Source: Asterias rubens (taxonomy: Eukaryota > Echinodermata > Asteroidea > Forcipulatida > Asteriidae). From it: DNA of 64,000 nt. Below, one piece after another: positions 10,501-21,435 of this stretch (position 1 is its first letter; every line of letters starts with the position of its first letter). The notes below the pieces were generated by a model. It saw only the letters and a program-made list of their open reading frames with translations, was not told where the DNA came from and made no database searches. Both the position numbers and the translations under genes were made by a program. The stretch spans positions 19,615,195 through 19,679,194 of the forward strand of contig NC_047068.1 in NCBI RefSeq assembly GCF_902459465.1. The letters are read 5' to 3'.

Positions 10501-13500
10501 AAATACTGTTTATACAGTGCTAACACACAGGTGTAAGGGTAAAACCAAATTTCTTCATCACGATGCAAATTTACATATAAATTTGTTCACTAGCCTGGTG
10601 TAGAAACAGTGAGAGTGCTGATAAAGTCCCACATAGGTGTATTGGCAAAAACAAAATTAATATTCTGCATCCCCCGATGCAAATTTCCATCAATCAAACA
10701 ACACAAAATGTTAGTCTTGTTAATTTATACTACGGTTATGTCATGTGCCATAAATGTTATATTCTGAGAGCTAACTGGCATGAATGCAATCAGCACCCCT
10801 TAAGAGAACTGTTCCCAGCATTTGGCATACCCCTGAGTTGCTGTTGCTTCATTTTGCACCAGTCAAAATACTCCTAATGTGCATGAGCACAGCCAACCAT
10901 TACATTACTGTTTGCAATGTTTTGTCTTCAAACTTTTGTGATTGAAAGAATAACAAATCTATTGAAAAAAAGGGTATCTAGCTGTTTTACTGATGGATAA
11001 TGTGTGTAACAAATCTTAATGTTGTAAATTGTGAAACATTTTTGTGTTGCAGTCAGGCTTCAGGATCTCCATTGCAACTACCCGTCATCAAGTAGATGTC
11101 CAAGAACAGCCTCTGATACAGGAGCTTCACTCAAGTAAAAGGTAAATACCCAGAAACAGACTTTTAATATTAACCCCGGTCCATTGAGATCTTGAATAGA
11201 TGACAGAAGTCATGTGGCTCTTGTTTGTACAGAAGTCAACATCAGTTTTATGTCTCGTTTGAATTGACAGGCTCGGTTGTCTTTTTATGTCAAACTTTTT
11301 TTGTCAAGTTGCATCAATCAATGTAATACATTTTTAGAGTGATGATTAAGAATTTAATACAAGCGAAAACTCCCTGAATAGATGGTTGAAAGGAGAAGTA
11401 CAAATTTCCTCACAGAGAACAACATCTACTTTTAACAGAAAAAAAAGTGTAATGGTTAATCAGGTAAATGTTGATCACTTATCACACTAAAACAAAACCC
11501 TGATATCACTGGGGAGGAGGTCATAGATACCTCTGCAAGAGATTTGACACATAATAGTTTTTCTGCAATTGCATATAAACTTTTCACTTAATCTTCCCTT
11601 GCTAGTAGTTCCTACAATCAATTATGGACGGAGGATATCAACCCTACTGACATCTTGAAAGGCTGCAGGGTACAAAGGAAAGCAACACGTATACAACAAA
11701 TCAGTATCATCAACACATCCTAGCATTTCATCTGTGTATCAACCCAGCAATTTGTTGTCATCAATAGTAAGAAATTTATTGTAGGCATTATCTTAGTTTT
11801 TCTAATTGGTGTTAAGTGGGCTGTTATGCAATACTGTGAAGTTAAGATGTAGAATAGACACATTGTATACCTATTTTGGGCCGACATTACTAGATAGGGG
11901 TTACTTTTTATACGCCTGAACAAGTAGAACACCACAGTAATGAAAAACATTTAATTTTTCATTTGAATATGAGGTGATTCATCAATAGTAATAACTAAAT
12001 AGACCCATAATCGTGCAACTATGAGCACCATTCCAAATAACAAGCACATACGCGTTTGTTTGCGCTAACTTGGTGGTGCGACAACTTCAAAAATTAAAGG
12101 GACCTGGACACTTGCACGTGGCAGGTGGGGTCCTACTTCCGGCTCGGGCCACTGGGTGGTTGATCTTAAAGGTGCATTCGGGCTCCTTTCCTTAGGAGGG
12201 CCAGTGTTATCACAAATGGTTGACCAACGGAAGTAGTCCCTAGTCTTTTCGGCTAGCGGACCGCCTTAGTAAAGTAGGGGACTGCCCTGGGTAACCCTGG
12301 GGTGGCGGACCGGACCCGCTCGGGAGGGCGGTGCAATGGCCCCGATGATCTGGAAAAGCGCGTGGGGCCGGTATCCTGGGACCTGCACGATTGGTAGCCC
12401 TGCTAATTGAACAAACCTTACCAGGATGAATAGACCAAATTTGAAACTAAAATTTGTTGCTTGCAATGGTGCACTTAATTACAAGATTATGTGTCGGTTT
12501 AGATACTACTATTGATTAATCACCTCAGATTCTAGTGGAAAATGTTAATGTTTTGCTTAACTGTTATGTTTTACTTTATCAGTTGTATATATAAAAATCC
12601 TCGACCTGGAATTTTTTTTAAAAATGTGGCTGTATCAAATTTTGCCTAGAAATGTGGCTTTATAAAGTTTTGATTGAAAAAGTATACTAGGCTGTAATGG
12701 TTTTATCAAATTTTGCCTAAAAATGTGGCTTTATCAAATTAGGCCTGAAATTGTGTGCACGGCCTTAAATGGTTTTATCAAATTTTGCCTAAAAATGTGG
12801 CTTTATCAAGTTAGGCCTGAAATTGTGTGCACGGCCTTAAATGGTTTTATCAAATTTTGCCTAAAAATGTGGCTTTATCAAATTAGGCCTGAAATTGTGT
12901 GCAAGGCCTTATGGTTTTAACAAATTATTTGTGTGCACGGTTGGTTTTTATCAACTTTGCTTGAAAATGTGTGCAATAGCCTTATGGTTTTAACAAATTC
13001 TGCCTGAAAGTGTGTGCAAGGCCATAGCATTATGGTTTTATCAAATTTTGTGTAAAAATGAGGATGTATCAAATTTTGCCCGAAAATGATGCTTGATCAA
13101 GTTTTGCATGGAAATGTGTGCAAGACATGGTTTAAGCAAATTTTGCCTCAAAATGCGGCTTTATCAAATTTTGCCAAAAAATGGGGCTTTAAAGCCTTAT
13201 GGTTTAATCAAACTTTCCTTGCAAATGTGGTTTTATCAAATTTTGCAAGTTTTGCATGAAAACGTGTGCAAGACAAGGTTTTAGCAAATTTGCCTCAAAA
13301 TGTGGTTTTATCAAATTTTGCTTGAAAATGTGGCTTCATCAAATTTTGCTTGAAAATGTTTGCAAGGTTTTATCAAACTATTCCTAAAATTGTAGCTTTT
13401 TCAAATTTTGCACGAAAATGTGGTTTTATCAAATTATGGGTTTATGCCATGGTTTAATCAAATTTTGCATAAAAATGTGGCTTCATCAAATTTTGCATGA

Positions 13501-16500
13501 AAATGTGCGCAAGACTATTTCCCTTATGGGTTTATACAATTTTGCCTAAAAATGTGGTTTTAACAACTTATGCCTAAAAATGTGGCTTTATAAAATTTTG
13601 CTTGAAAATGTGCGTAAGGCAATTTCCCTTATGGTTTTATCAAATTATGCCTAAAAATGTAACTTTATCAAATTCTGCATGAAAATGTATGCAAGACTAT
13701 TCCCTTATGGGTTTATAAAATTTTGCCTAAAAATGTGGTTTTAACAACTTTTGCTTGAAAATGTGCGTAAGGCAATTTCTCTTATGGTTTTATCACATTA
13801 TGCCTAAAAATGTGGCTTCATCAAATTTTGCTTGAAAATGTTTATAGCCTTATGGTTGTTATCAAATTTTGCCTAAAAATTGGGCTTTATGAAATTTGGC
13901 ATGAAAATGTGTACAAGGCTATAATAGCTTGATAATGAATTTGCTTGATGTTTGCAAGGCTTTATATAGCCTTGTGGTTTAATAAAGTTTTGCTTGAAAA
14001 TGTGGCTTCATCAAATTTTGCTTGAAAATTATTGCAAGGCCTTTATGGTTGTTATCAAATTTTGCCTAAAATACGGGCTTTTATCAAATTTGGCATGAAA
14101 ATGTGTACAAGGCTATAACAGCCTTATGGTCGTTATAAAATTTTGTATAAAAATTGGGCTTTATTGAATTTGGCATGAAAATGTTTGCAAGGCTATTGTT
14201 TTATAAAATTGTGCTTTAAAATGTGTGCAAGACTTAGCCTTATGGTTTTAACAACTTATGCCTAAAAATTAACTTTATCAAATTTTGCATGAAAATTTAT
14301 GCAAGACTATTCCCTTATGGTTTATCAAATTCTGCTTAAAAATGTAGTTTTATCAAATTTGCTTGAAAATGTTTGCAAGGCTATAGCCTTATGGTTTTAA
14401 CAATTTATGCCTAAAAATGTGGCTTATCAAATTTTGCTTGAAAATGTGCATAAGGCAATTTCCCTTATGGTTTTAAAAAATTTTGCTTGAAAATGTGTGC
14501 AAGGCTATAGTAGCCTTATGGTTTTATAACATTTTGCTTGAAAATGTGGCTTCATCAAATTTTGCTTGATTATGTTTGCAAGGCTATATAATATAGCCTT
14601 ATGGTTGTTATAAAATTTGTCTAAAAATGGGGCTTCGTCAAATTTTGCTTGAAAATGTTTGCAAGGCTATTGTTTTATAAAATTGTGCTTTAAAATGTGT
14701 GCAAGACTATAGCCTTATGGTTTTAACAACTTATGCCTAAAAATTAACTTTATCAAATTTTGCATGAAAATGTATGCAAGACTATTCCCTTATGGTTTAT
14801 CAAATTTTGCTTAAAAATGTGGTTTTATCAAATTTGCTTGAAAATGTTTGCAAGGCAATTTCCCTTATGGTTTTAACAAATTTTGCTTGAAAATGTTTGC
14901 AAGGCTATATAGCCTTATGGTCGTTATCAAATGTTGCCTAAAAATGGGGCTTTATCAAATTTGGCATGAAAATGTGTACAAGGCTATAATAGCTTGATAA
15001 TGAATTTGCTTGATGTTTGCAAGGCTATAGTCTTATGGTTTTTATCAAATTTTGTTTGAAAATGTTTACCATATTGGTTTTGTGTGTACGAAAATAAAGG
15101 CTAATTTTTAAGGGTGAATCAATTCAAGTTTTGATTGCCCTAAAGTCGAAGACTAATATCTCATTATTACTTGAGTCGTCTACTTGACCGTCATATTTGA
15201 ACACAGTGCAGCAATGGGTGTGTATTATTTTTAGACCTAATTTCATATGCGCAAAAATACTTGGCTAAAAGCGACTTAATACATACCCAATTGCATTGTA
15301 TTTAGACATGGTGGCCTGAGGGTCCATCTTAACCCGATGGAACCCACCCCCACACTGTAGGGGGGGGCTAACATTGGTCCTTATAGTGTGGAGGTGGGTT
15401 CCATCGGGAGAAGATGGACCTTCCGTATTTGAATTAGAGGGGGGGGGGAAATGATGCAAATAAAACACAAGTTACAAGGAGAGTTCTGTTCAATTTTTTA
15501 TTGAAAATTTTGGCCAAAAAAAAAGCAGAGTCGTGCAAACACCTGTGCCTGTCGGTGGACCCCCTCGGCCACCTGGAACTTGTGATGATCTTAAGGTCCA
15601 AAGTGCAATGGTTGATATGTTCTCTGTTCAGTGAAGTTCAATTAGATGCGCTACTAGTGGTTTGTAACAACGATGTAATGTCTTACAAATCTAACGAGCT
15701 AGACGCAATTTAGCGCTTGATTTTAGACGCAGAAGTGCTGAGCAGAAGGTAGTTGTTGCTTGCTTAAATGAAATGGTGCCCTCAAGAGTGCTTAGGATTT
15801 CACCGATTGTGGTTTCGCAACCAAGCCGCACTGGTGGTACCAAGAGTTGTCGCACTTGTTCCAATGGGATCTTAACTCAACAGATGATGACAACTTCTAT
15901 CCAGATGACGATGTGCTGGTCGGAGAAACAAGTTCTGTAATGGGCAGTAATTTTGTACACAAATTGTGTGTAACGCAAGTCGTCAAAATTCTTTGCGTAC
16001 AAATGTCAAAAAATTGTTCAACAGTTTGAGCATGATAAGTAGTGATGTTTTCTCACTGCATGTTTGCTAATAACTGATACTGGAGATGACATTGGATCGA
16101 TATTAAGTCTACCATCCTTAACAAAAACGGAAAATGACCAAATATTCCAACAGGTCTATAATTGATTGTGATATATTCACCACTCAAAGACAGTTTGGGT
16201 CGTCATAACATGTCTTGTTGTAGAGAACACCAACATTAGGGCATAGTTATATCAAAACACATGTGGAAGTGTAGAGAATATGCAACAACTGGGGAAGTAT
16301 GGGTAATTCAAAACACAGGCGAAAGTGTAGAGAATACGCAACACAAGGGGAAGTTTCAGTAATTCAAAACACAAGTGTAAGTGTAGAGAATACGCAACAC
16401 CAGGGGAAGTATGGGTAATTCAAAACACAGGCGAAAGTGTAGAGAATACGCAACACAAGGGGAAGTTTCGGTAATTCAAAACACAAGTGTAAGTGTAGAG

Positions 16501-19500
16501 AATACGCAACACCAGGGGAAGTATGGGTAATTCAAAACACAGGCGAAAGTGTAGAGAATACGCAACACAACGGGAAGTATGGGTAATTCAAAACACAAGC
16601 GAAAGTGCAGAAAATATGCAACAACTGGGGAAGAATGGGTAATTCAAAACACATGTGGAAGTGTAGAGAATACGTCACATCAGGGGAAGTATGGGTAATT
16701 CAAAACACATGTGAGAGTGTAGAGAATACGCAAGACCAGGGGCAGTATGGGTAATTCAAAACACATGTGAGAGTATAGAGAATACGCAACCCCAGGGGCA
16801 GTATGGGAAATTCAATACACAGGTAAAAGTGTAAAGATCACGCAACATCAGGGGAAGTATGGGTAATTCAATACACAGGTAAAAGTGTAAAGAATACGCA
16901 AGACCAGGGGAAGTATGGGTAATTCAAAACAAAGGCGAAGGAATAGAGAATTCGTACATCAGGGGAAGTATGGGTAATTCAAAACACATGTGAGAGTGTA
17001 TAGAATACGCAACACCAGGGGAAGTATGGGTAATTCAAAACACAGGCGAAAGTGTAGAGAATACGCAACACCAGGGAAAGTATGGGTAATTCAAAACACA
17101 AGTAAAAGTGTACAGAATACGCAACACCAGGGGAAGTACAGGTATTTCAAAACACAAGTGAAAGTGTAGAGAATACGCAACACCAGGGGAAGTATGGGTA
17201 ATTCAAAACACAGGCGAAAGTGTAGAGAATACGCAACACCAGGGAAAGTATGGGTAATTTAAAACACAGGCGAAAGTGTAGAGAATACGCAACACAAGGG
17301 GAAGTATGGGTAATTCAAAACACAAGCGAAAGTGCAGAGAATATGCAACAACTGGGGAAGAATGGGTTTTCAAAACACAAGCGAAAGTGTAGAGAATTCG
17401 TACATCAGGGGAAGTATGGGTAATTCAAAACACATGTGAGAGTGTAGAGAATACCCAACACCAGGGGAAGTATGGGTAATTCAAAACACATGTGAGGGTA
17501 TAGAGAATACGCAACACCAGGGGCAGTATGGGAAATTCAATACACAGGTAAAAGTGTAAAGATCACGCAACATCAGGGGAAGTATGGGTAATTCAATACA
17601 CAGGTAAAAGTGTAAAGAATACGCAAGACCAGGGGAAGTATGGGTAATTCAAAACACAGGCGAAAGTATAGAGAATACGCAACACCAAGGGAAGTATGGG
17701 TAATTCAAAACACAAGTGTAAGTGTAGAGAATACGCAACACAAGGGGAAGTATGGGTAGTTCAAAACATATGTCAGAGTATAGAGAATACGCAACACCAG
17801 GGGCAGTATGGGTAATTCAATACACAGGTAAAAGTGTAAAGATCACGCAACATCAGGGGAAGTATGGGTAATTCAAAACACAGGTAAAAGTGTAAAGAAT
17901 ACGCAAGACCAGGGGAAGTATGGGTAATTCAAAACACAGGCGAAAGTACAGAGAATACGCAACACCAGGGGAAGAATGGGTAATTCAAAACACAAGTGTA
18001 AGTGTAGAGAATACGCAACACCAGGGGAAGTATGGGTAATTCAAAACACAAGTGAATGTGTAGAGAATACGCAACACCAGGGGAAGTATGGGTAATTCGA
18101 AACACAAGTGTAAGTACAGAGAATACGCAACACCAGGGGAAGTATGGGTAATTCAAAACACAAGCGAAAGTGTAGAGAATTCGTACATCAGGGGAAGTAT
18201 GGGTAATTCAAAACACATGTGAAAGTGAAAAGAATTCGCAACCCCAGGGAAAGTATGGGTAATTCACAACACAAGTAAAAGTGTGAGAATACGCAACACC
18301 AGGGGAAGTACAGGTATTTCAAAACACAAGTGAAAGTGTAGAGAATACGCAACACCAGGGGAAGTATGGGTAATTCAAAACACAGGCGAAAGTGTAGAGA
18401 ATACGCAACACCAGGGGAAGTATGGGTAATTCAAAACACAGGCGAAAGTGTAGAGAATACGCAACACAAGGGGAAGTATGGGTAATTCAAAACACATGTG
18501 GAAGTGTAGAGAATACGTCACATCAGGGGAAGTATGGGTAATTCAAAACACATGTGAGAGTGTAGAGAATACCCAACACCAGGGGAAGTATGGGTAATTC
18601 AAAACACATGTGAGAGTATAGAGAATACCCAACACCAGGGGCAGTATGGGAAATTCAATACACAGGTAAAAGTGTAAAGATCACGCAACATCAGGGGAAG
18701 TATGGGTAATTCAATACACAGGTAAAAGTGTAAAGAATACGCAAGACCAGGGGAAGTATGGGTAATTCAAAACACAGGCGAAAGTATAGAGAATACGCAA
18801 CACCAAGGGAAGTATGGGTAATTCAAAACACAAGTGTAAGTGTAGAGAATACGCAACACAAGGGGAAGTATGGGTAATTCAAAACACATGTGAGAGTGAA
18901 AAGAATTCGCAACCCCAGGGGAAGTATGGGTAATTCACAACACAAGTAAAAGTGTAGAGAATACGCAACATCAAGGGAAGTAAGGGTAATTCAAAACACA
19001 AGTGAGAGTGTATAGAATATAAAAGACAAGGGGAAGTATGGGTAATACAAAACACAAGTGAAATTGTAGACAATATGCACCACCAGGGGCAGTAGTGGCC
19101 ACTCAAAACACATTTGTAAGTGTTGAGAATACCAATGAGCAGTGGGAGTACGAGTGCTTCAAAACACATGTAAAAATGTAGAGAATAGGCAACAAAAGTG
19201 GGAGTATGGGTAATTCACCACACAGTCAAAAGTGTAGAGAATACGCAAGACCAGGGGAAGTATGGGTAATTCAAAACACAAGTGAAAGTGTAGAGAATAC
19301 GCAACACAAGGGGAAGTATGGGTAATTCAAAGCACAAGTGAAAGTGTAGAGAATAGGCAACACCAGTGGGAGTATGGGTATTTCAACACACAGTTGAAAG
19401 TGAAGAGAATACGCAAGACCAGGGGAAGTATGGGTAATTCACCACACAGTTGAAAATGTAGAGAATACGCAACACCAGTGGGAGTATGGGTAATTCACCA

Positions 19501-20197
19501 CACAGTTGAAAGTGAAGAGAATACGCAACACAAGGGGAGTATTGGTCATTCAAAACACATGTGAAAGTGTACAGAATATTCAACACCAGGGGAAGTATGG
19601 GTAATTCACCACACAGCTGAAAATGTAGAGAATACGCAACACCAGTGGGAGTATGGGTAATTCACCACACAGTTGAAAGTGAAGAGAATACGCAACACAA
19701 GTGGAGTATTGGTCATTCAAAACACATGTGAAAGTGTACAGAATATTCAACACCAGGGTAAGTATGAGTAATTTACCACACAGTCAAAAGTGTAGAGAAT
19801 ACGCAACACCAGGGGAAGTACGGGTAATTCACCACACAGTTGAAAGTGTAGAGAATACGCGACACCAGTGGGAGTATGAGTAATTCAAAACACATGTGAA
19901 AGTGTAGAGAATACGCAATACCAGGGTAAGTATGGTAATTCAAATCACAATGAAAGTGTATGCAACCAAAGACCTCTTCTAAAAACCAACCAATTCGAAT
20001 GATACAAATCCAATGTCATCTTTGGTATCAAAAAGCAATAAAAAGGGTGTTCTTACTAGATATTTATTATTTTAGGTGGTGTGACCAAGCAGAACATGTT
20101 TCTCCAGCCCTCATTTCATCAACTGGATAGAAGTCCTCATCATCCACCAAGTCCAGACTCCATTGGCTCAAGCAAAGACATCTCAAGGCACCTTTGA
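7435..20197 (+). CDS. Predicted gene X, unknown function (three exons, 102 aa)
   Basis: I do not recognise this protein. The model is exon 1 7435-7530 (96 nt), exon 2 8595-8685 (91 nt) and terminal exon 20076-20197 (122 nt). Together they give 103 codons with matching phases (0, then 1). Support: a start in good context (ACCATGT) downstream of a YY1-like motif; donor CAG|GTGAGT; exon 2 flanked by GTGTTTCAG and AAG|GTAAAC; terminal exon preceded by ATTATTTTAG. The product starts MCELKTSFFLFDDFF, is hydrophilic in the middle, and ends in a Ser/Pro/His-rich tail (DRSPHHPPSPDSIGSSKD) that could be disordered or phosphorylated. There is no signal peptide and no clear domain. Extra exons may exist in the long second intron: two diverged copies of exon 2 lie at 9328 and 11053. 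It could instead be a non-coding or lineage-specific transcript. Confidence 0.4.
8595..8685 (+). CDS. Gene X exon 2, founder of a triplicated exon
   Basis: Open only in the frame continued from exon 1. It encodes PGLASPKTSNCQ, then NVDVQDKLKMLELH. The acceptor is TTGTGTTTCAG and the donor AAG|GTAAAC. Diverged copies occur at 9328 and 11053. Confidence 0.45.
9328..9426 (+). pseudogene. Diverged copy of gene X exon 2, frameshifted
   Basis: Preceded by TTGTTTTGCAG. It keeps LTSPKTKRSTRQ in the exon 2 frame, but one extra base before TAGATGTCCAAGAC introduces a stop, and no clear donor remains. It is probably dead. Confidence 0.5.
10430..10690 (+). mobile_element. tRNA-derived SINE fragments, family A
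   Basis: The B-box-like GAATCTAATCCCACCCGAG and the body (ATATGCATG, TCACAG, GCTAACACACAGGTG) match the fuller copies at 42018 and 35690. The 3' piece with GATGCAAATTT occurs twice. Confidence 0.65.
11053..11134 (+). CDS. Diverged copy of gene X exon 2, possibly an alternative exon
   Basis: Acceptor TTTGTGTTGCAG, then a frame open through HQVDVQEQPLIQELHS. A GTAAAA donor after 11134 gives 82 nt, the same phase as exon 2 (91 nt), so this copy could replace exon 2. A second possible donor (G|GTAAAT after 11141) would break the phase. Confidence 0.3.
12090..12425. other. GC-rich structured island of unknown origin
   Basis: About 330 bp of clearly GC-rich sequence in AT-rich surroundings. Internal pairings are visible: CTACTTCCG (about 12133) with CGGAAGTAG (about 12229), and CTCCTTTCCTTAGGAGG. 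There are many short G and C runs. I compared it mentally with 7SL, RNase P, RNase MRP, U1-U6, 5S and rRNA and found no match. It could be a non-coding RNA gene, an LTR piece or a horizontally acquired fragment. Confidence 0.3.
12426..12625. other. Spacer before the 72-bp minisatellite
   Basis: AT-rich sequence with nothing recognisable. Confidence 0.4.
12626..15075 (+). repeat. Minisatellite, 72-bp higher unit of 24-28-bp subunits
   Basis: Repeated blocks read ATGTGGCTTTATCAAATT and TTTTGCCTAAAA, or GAAAATGTGTGCAAGGC followed by CTTATGGTTTTA. The first units (12721, 12793, 12865) are exactly 72 bp apart; later ones are degenerate. Because 72 is a multiple of three, an open frame with 24-residue repeats runs through 12723-12920; I regard it as fortuitous. 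Confidence 0.9.
15321..15420. repeat. 100-bp hairpin-forming palindrome
   Basis: GGTCCATCTT, CCGATGGAACCCACC and CACACT on the left are mirrored by AGTGTGG, GGTGGGTTCCATCGG and AAGATGGACC on the right. A short spacer with a G-run lies between. It is MITE-like; no target duplication was identified. Confidence 0.7.
15523..15940 (-). pseudogene. Inverted, inactivated copy of the gene X terminal exon and 3' region
   Basis: Read on the minus strand, this stretch resembles 20076-20578 on the plus strand. Shared blocks include GTGCAAACACCTGTGCCTGT with GGACCCCCTCGGC (15530s against 20520s reversed), TTCAGTGAAGTT, CTTCTATCCAG and GAGAAACA-GTTCTG. The exon frame here keeps QNLFLRP..HLDRS but has a stop where the 20-kb copy reads SPD. 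Together the two form arms of an inverted repeat around the 56-bp array. Confidence 0.75.
16250..19965 (+). repeat. 56-bp minisatellite array, about 66 units
   Basis: The unit starts GGGGAAGTATGGGTAATTCA, continues AAACACAGGCGAAAGTGTAG and ends AGAATACGCAACACCA. Spacing measured between GAGAATACG motifs (16442 to 16498) is 56. Each unit looks like a dimer of two 28-bp halves. Variant units recur in blocks: GTAAAGATCA occurs at 16831, 17556, 17836 and 18674, spacings near 13, 5 and 15 units, indicating higher-order duplication. Reading frames on the minus strand are by-products. Confidence 0.95.
20076..20197 (+). CDS. Gene X candidate terminal exon
   Basis: An acceptor (TATTATTTTAG) is followed by a frame open for 40 codons, phase-matched to exon 2. 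It encodes GVTKQNMFLQPSFHQLDRS and a Pro/Ser-rich tail, with the stop at 20195-20197. An inverted, inactivated copy of the same sequence lies at 15523-15940. Confidence 0.45.
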
Positions 20198-20578
20198 TGA
20201 TCTTGAAAGATCCCCAGTTCAAACCTGTTTACTAAAGAACAAAAGAGTGACGTGACCAACAAAAGGCTAAATTATAAGGGGCCCTCATCCCGACGTCTTG
20301 AGAGATCTTGCCGAACCAAACATTTTAGGGACCAACCACTACTTTCCAGCTCGGAATGCGCTAGTATGTATGCATCCAAAAATTGCTTCGCTCTAGCTCA
20401 TCAAATTTGTAAGACAATACACCAGTGAAACAAAACACTAGTGGTGCATCTAATTAAACTTCACTGAACAGAAAACATACCTTCCATCGCACCCAGACCA
20501 GCAGGACCAACACTTGTTCCAGGCAGCCGAGGGGGTCCACCAACAGGCACAGGTGTTTGCACAACTCTGCGAGTTTTT
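20076..20578. repeat. Right arm of the inverted repeat around the 56-bp array
   Basis: Contains the candidate gene X terminal exon and about 380 bp downstream. It is complementary to 15523-15940 with moderate divergence; similarity begins close to the exon boundary. The right end (GAGTTGTGCAAACACC on the minus strand) matches the outer end of the left arm. Confidence 0.75.
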
Positions 20579-20695
20579 CAGAGGGTTTGGATGAGGCCCT
20601 AACATACATGAAAACCCTCATCAGATTGAGCTGCTCCTACACAATGAGTCAATAAGATGTTTCTGTGGTTTTACCTTGAGCTCTGAAAAATATTC
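20579..20695. other. Short unique spacer
   Basis: Nothing recognised. Confidence 0.4.
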
Positions 20696-20754
20696 TCAAT
20701 ATCTTTTAGAGCTAAAACCCCCAATGAAAAAGTACAAGTAAGGGAATTTTATCA

Positions 20755-20985
20755 TTTTATTTGATAGAAATTTCCATATCTCTGCAAGATACTGAAATTT
20801 CCATAATTTGCTCAATAACTGACAAATATTAATAACTATACCCATAAGAGAAAAAAACAACACTTTTTGAAAACACTTACTGAGATTTACCAAAACAAAA
20901 AACAATTGAGTTTTATCAGTCCTTTTTTGGATAGAAAAGTCCATATCTCTGCAAGATACTGAGATTTCCATAATTGTTGTTTTTA
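20755..20985. repeat. Direct repeat pair, about 50 bp
   Basis: CCATATCTCTGCAAGATACT with flanks occurs near 20774 and near 20940, about 165 bp apart, followed by A-T-rich sequence and different flanks. Confidence 0.7.
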
Positions 20986-21194
20986 TGTTTGCCCAATTTC
21001 TGAAATAATGACTTTGCTTGCGAAAAAAAATCATTATTTTAATTTAAATTTTTTTTTTACATGGTCTCATTCTTTGGTAGGAACAACTCTTACATTTAAA
21101 CTAACTACTTTTAAACCAATTTACTTTAAAATAGACATATGATTCAGACAGGGTGGTTGGGGTTTCCTCTTCCAGTTCTTAGAATCAACCATTT

Positions 21195-21435
21195 CTGCAA
21201 AAGCTTGTTTTAATCAGAGTGCTCTCTGACTGGTAAAACTGTTTACCAAGAAGACAATCAGAGTGCCCTGATTATCCGCAAGGGAAGGTATAAATTATAT
21301 TCATCCACAAAATCAGAAGAAAAATTTGTTTGACATTTCTCCGAACAGTTTCAATCAGAGTGCTCTCTGACTGGTTAAACTGTTTCCTAAGAAGGCAATC
21401 AAAGTGCCCTGATTATCTGCAGGGGAAGATTTTCT
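21195..21435. repeat. Direct repeat pair with hairpin potential, about 85 bp
   Basis: AATCAGAGTGCTCTCTGACT, an AAACTGTTT core and AGTGCCCTGATTATC occur at about 21213-21283 and 21353-21422. Each copy contains AGAGTGCTCTCTGACTGG and a partly complementary downstream segment. Confidence 0.7.

Larger units (their letters stand above)
8586..11150 (+). repeat. Local segmental duplication containing exon-like units
   Basis: Blocks around 8586-9170 recur in diverged form at about 9310-9430 and 10690-11150. Besides the exon-like unit, the segment around CTCAAGAGAATCGTTCC (9069) and TGTGCATGAG (9148) is recognisable at about 10800-10890 (TTAAGAGAACTGTTCCCAGC ... TGTGCATGAG). A GGTGTAGAAACA motif near 10180 recurs near 10599. 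Confidence 0.55.

Noticed and set aside
12090-12425. 7SL, RNase P, RNase MRP, U1 or rRNA gene
   Set aside because: Shared short words (for example GGGGACTGC) were not supported by the order of conserved blocks of any of these RNAs as I know them.
12723-13284. Repeat protein with 24-residue units (MWLYQIRPEIV...)
   Set aside because: It follows only from the 72-bp period of a non-coding minisatellite and ends when the units lose register.
17929-19586. Open frames of 67-96 codons on the minus strand rich in Pro, Leu and Cys
   Set aside because: They are translations of the 56-bp satellite. Because 56 is not a multiple of three the repeat peptide cycles through all frames; there is no start context or splice support.
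16250-19965. CRISPR-like alternation of conserved and variable segments
   Set aside because: The DNA is eukaryotic, the whole unit varies gradually, and there are no unique spacers or cas genes.
20480-20566. Minus-strand exon-like segment (VVQTPVPVGGPPRLPGTS) with an acceptor and a GTATGT donor
   Set aside because: The plus-strand reading of the same arm (20076-20197) gives a phase-matched terminal exon. The inverted copy at 15.5 kb loses the donor, so the antisense frame is probably chance, though it is not excluded.
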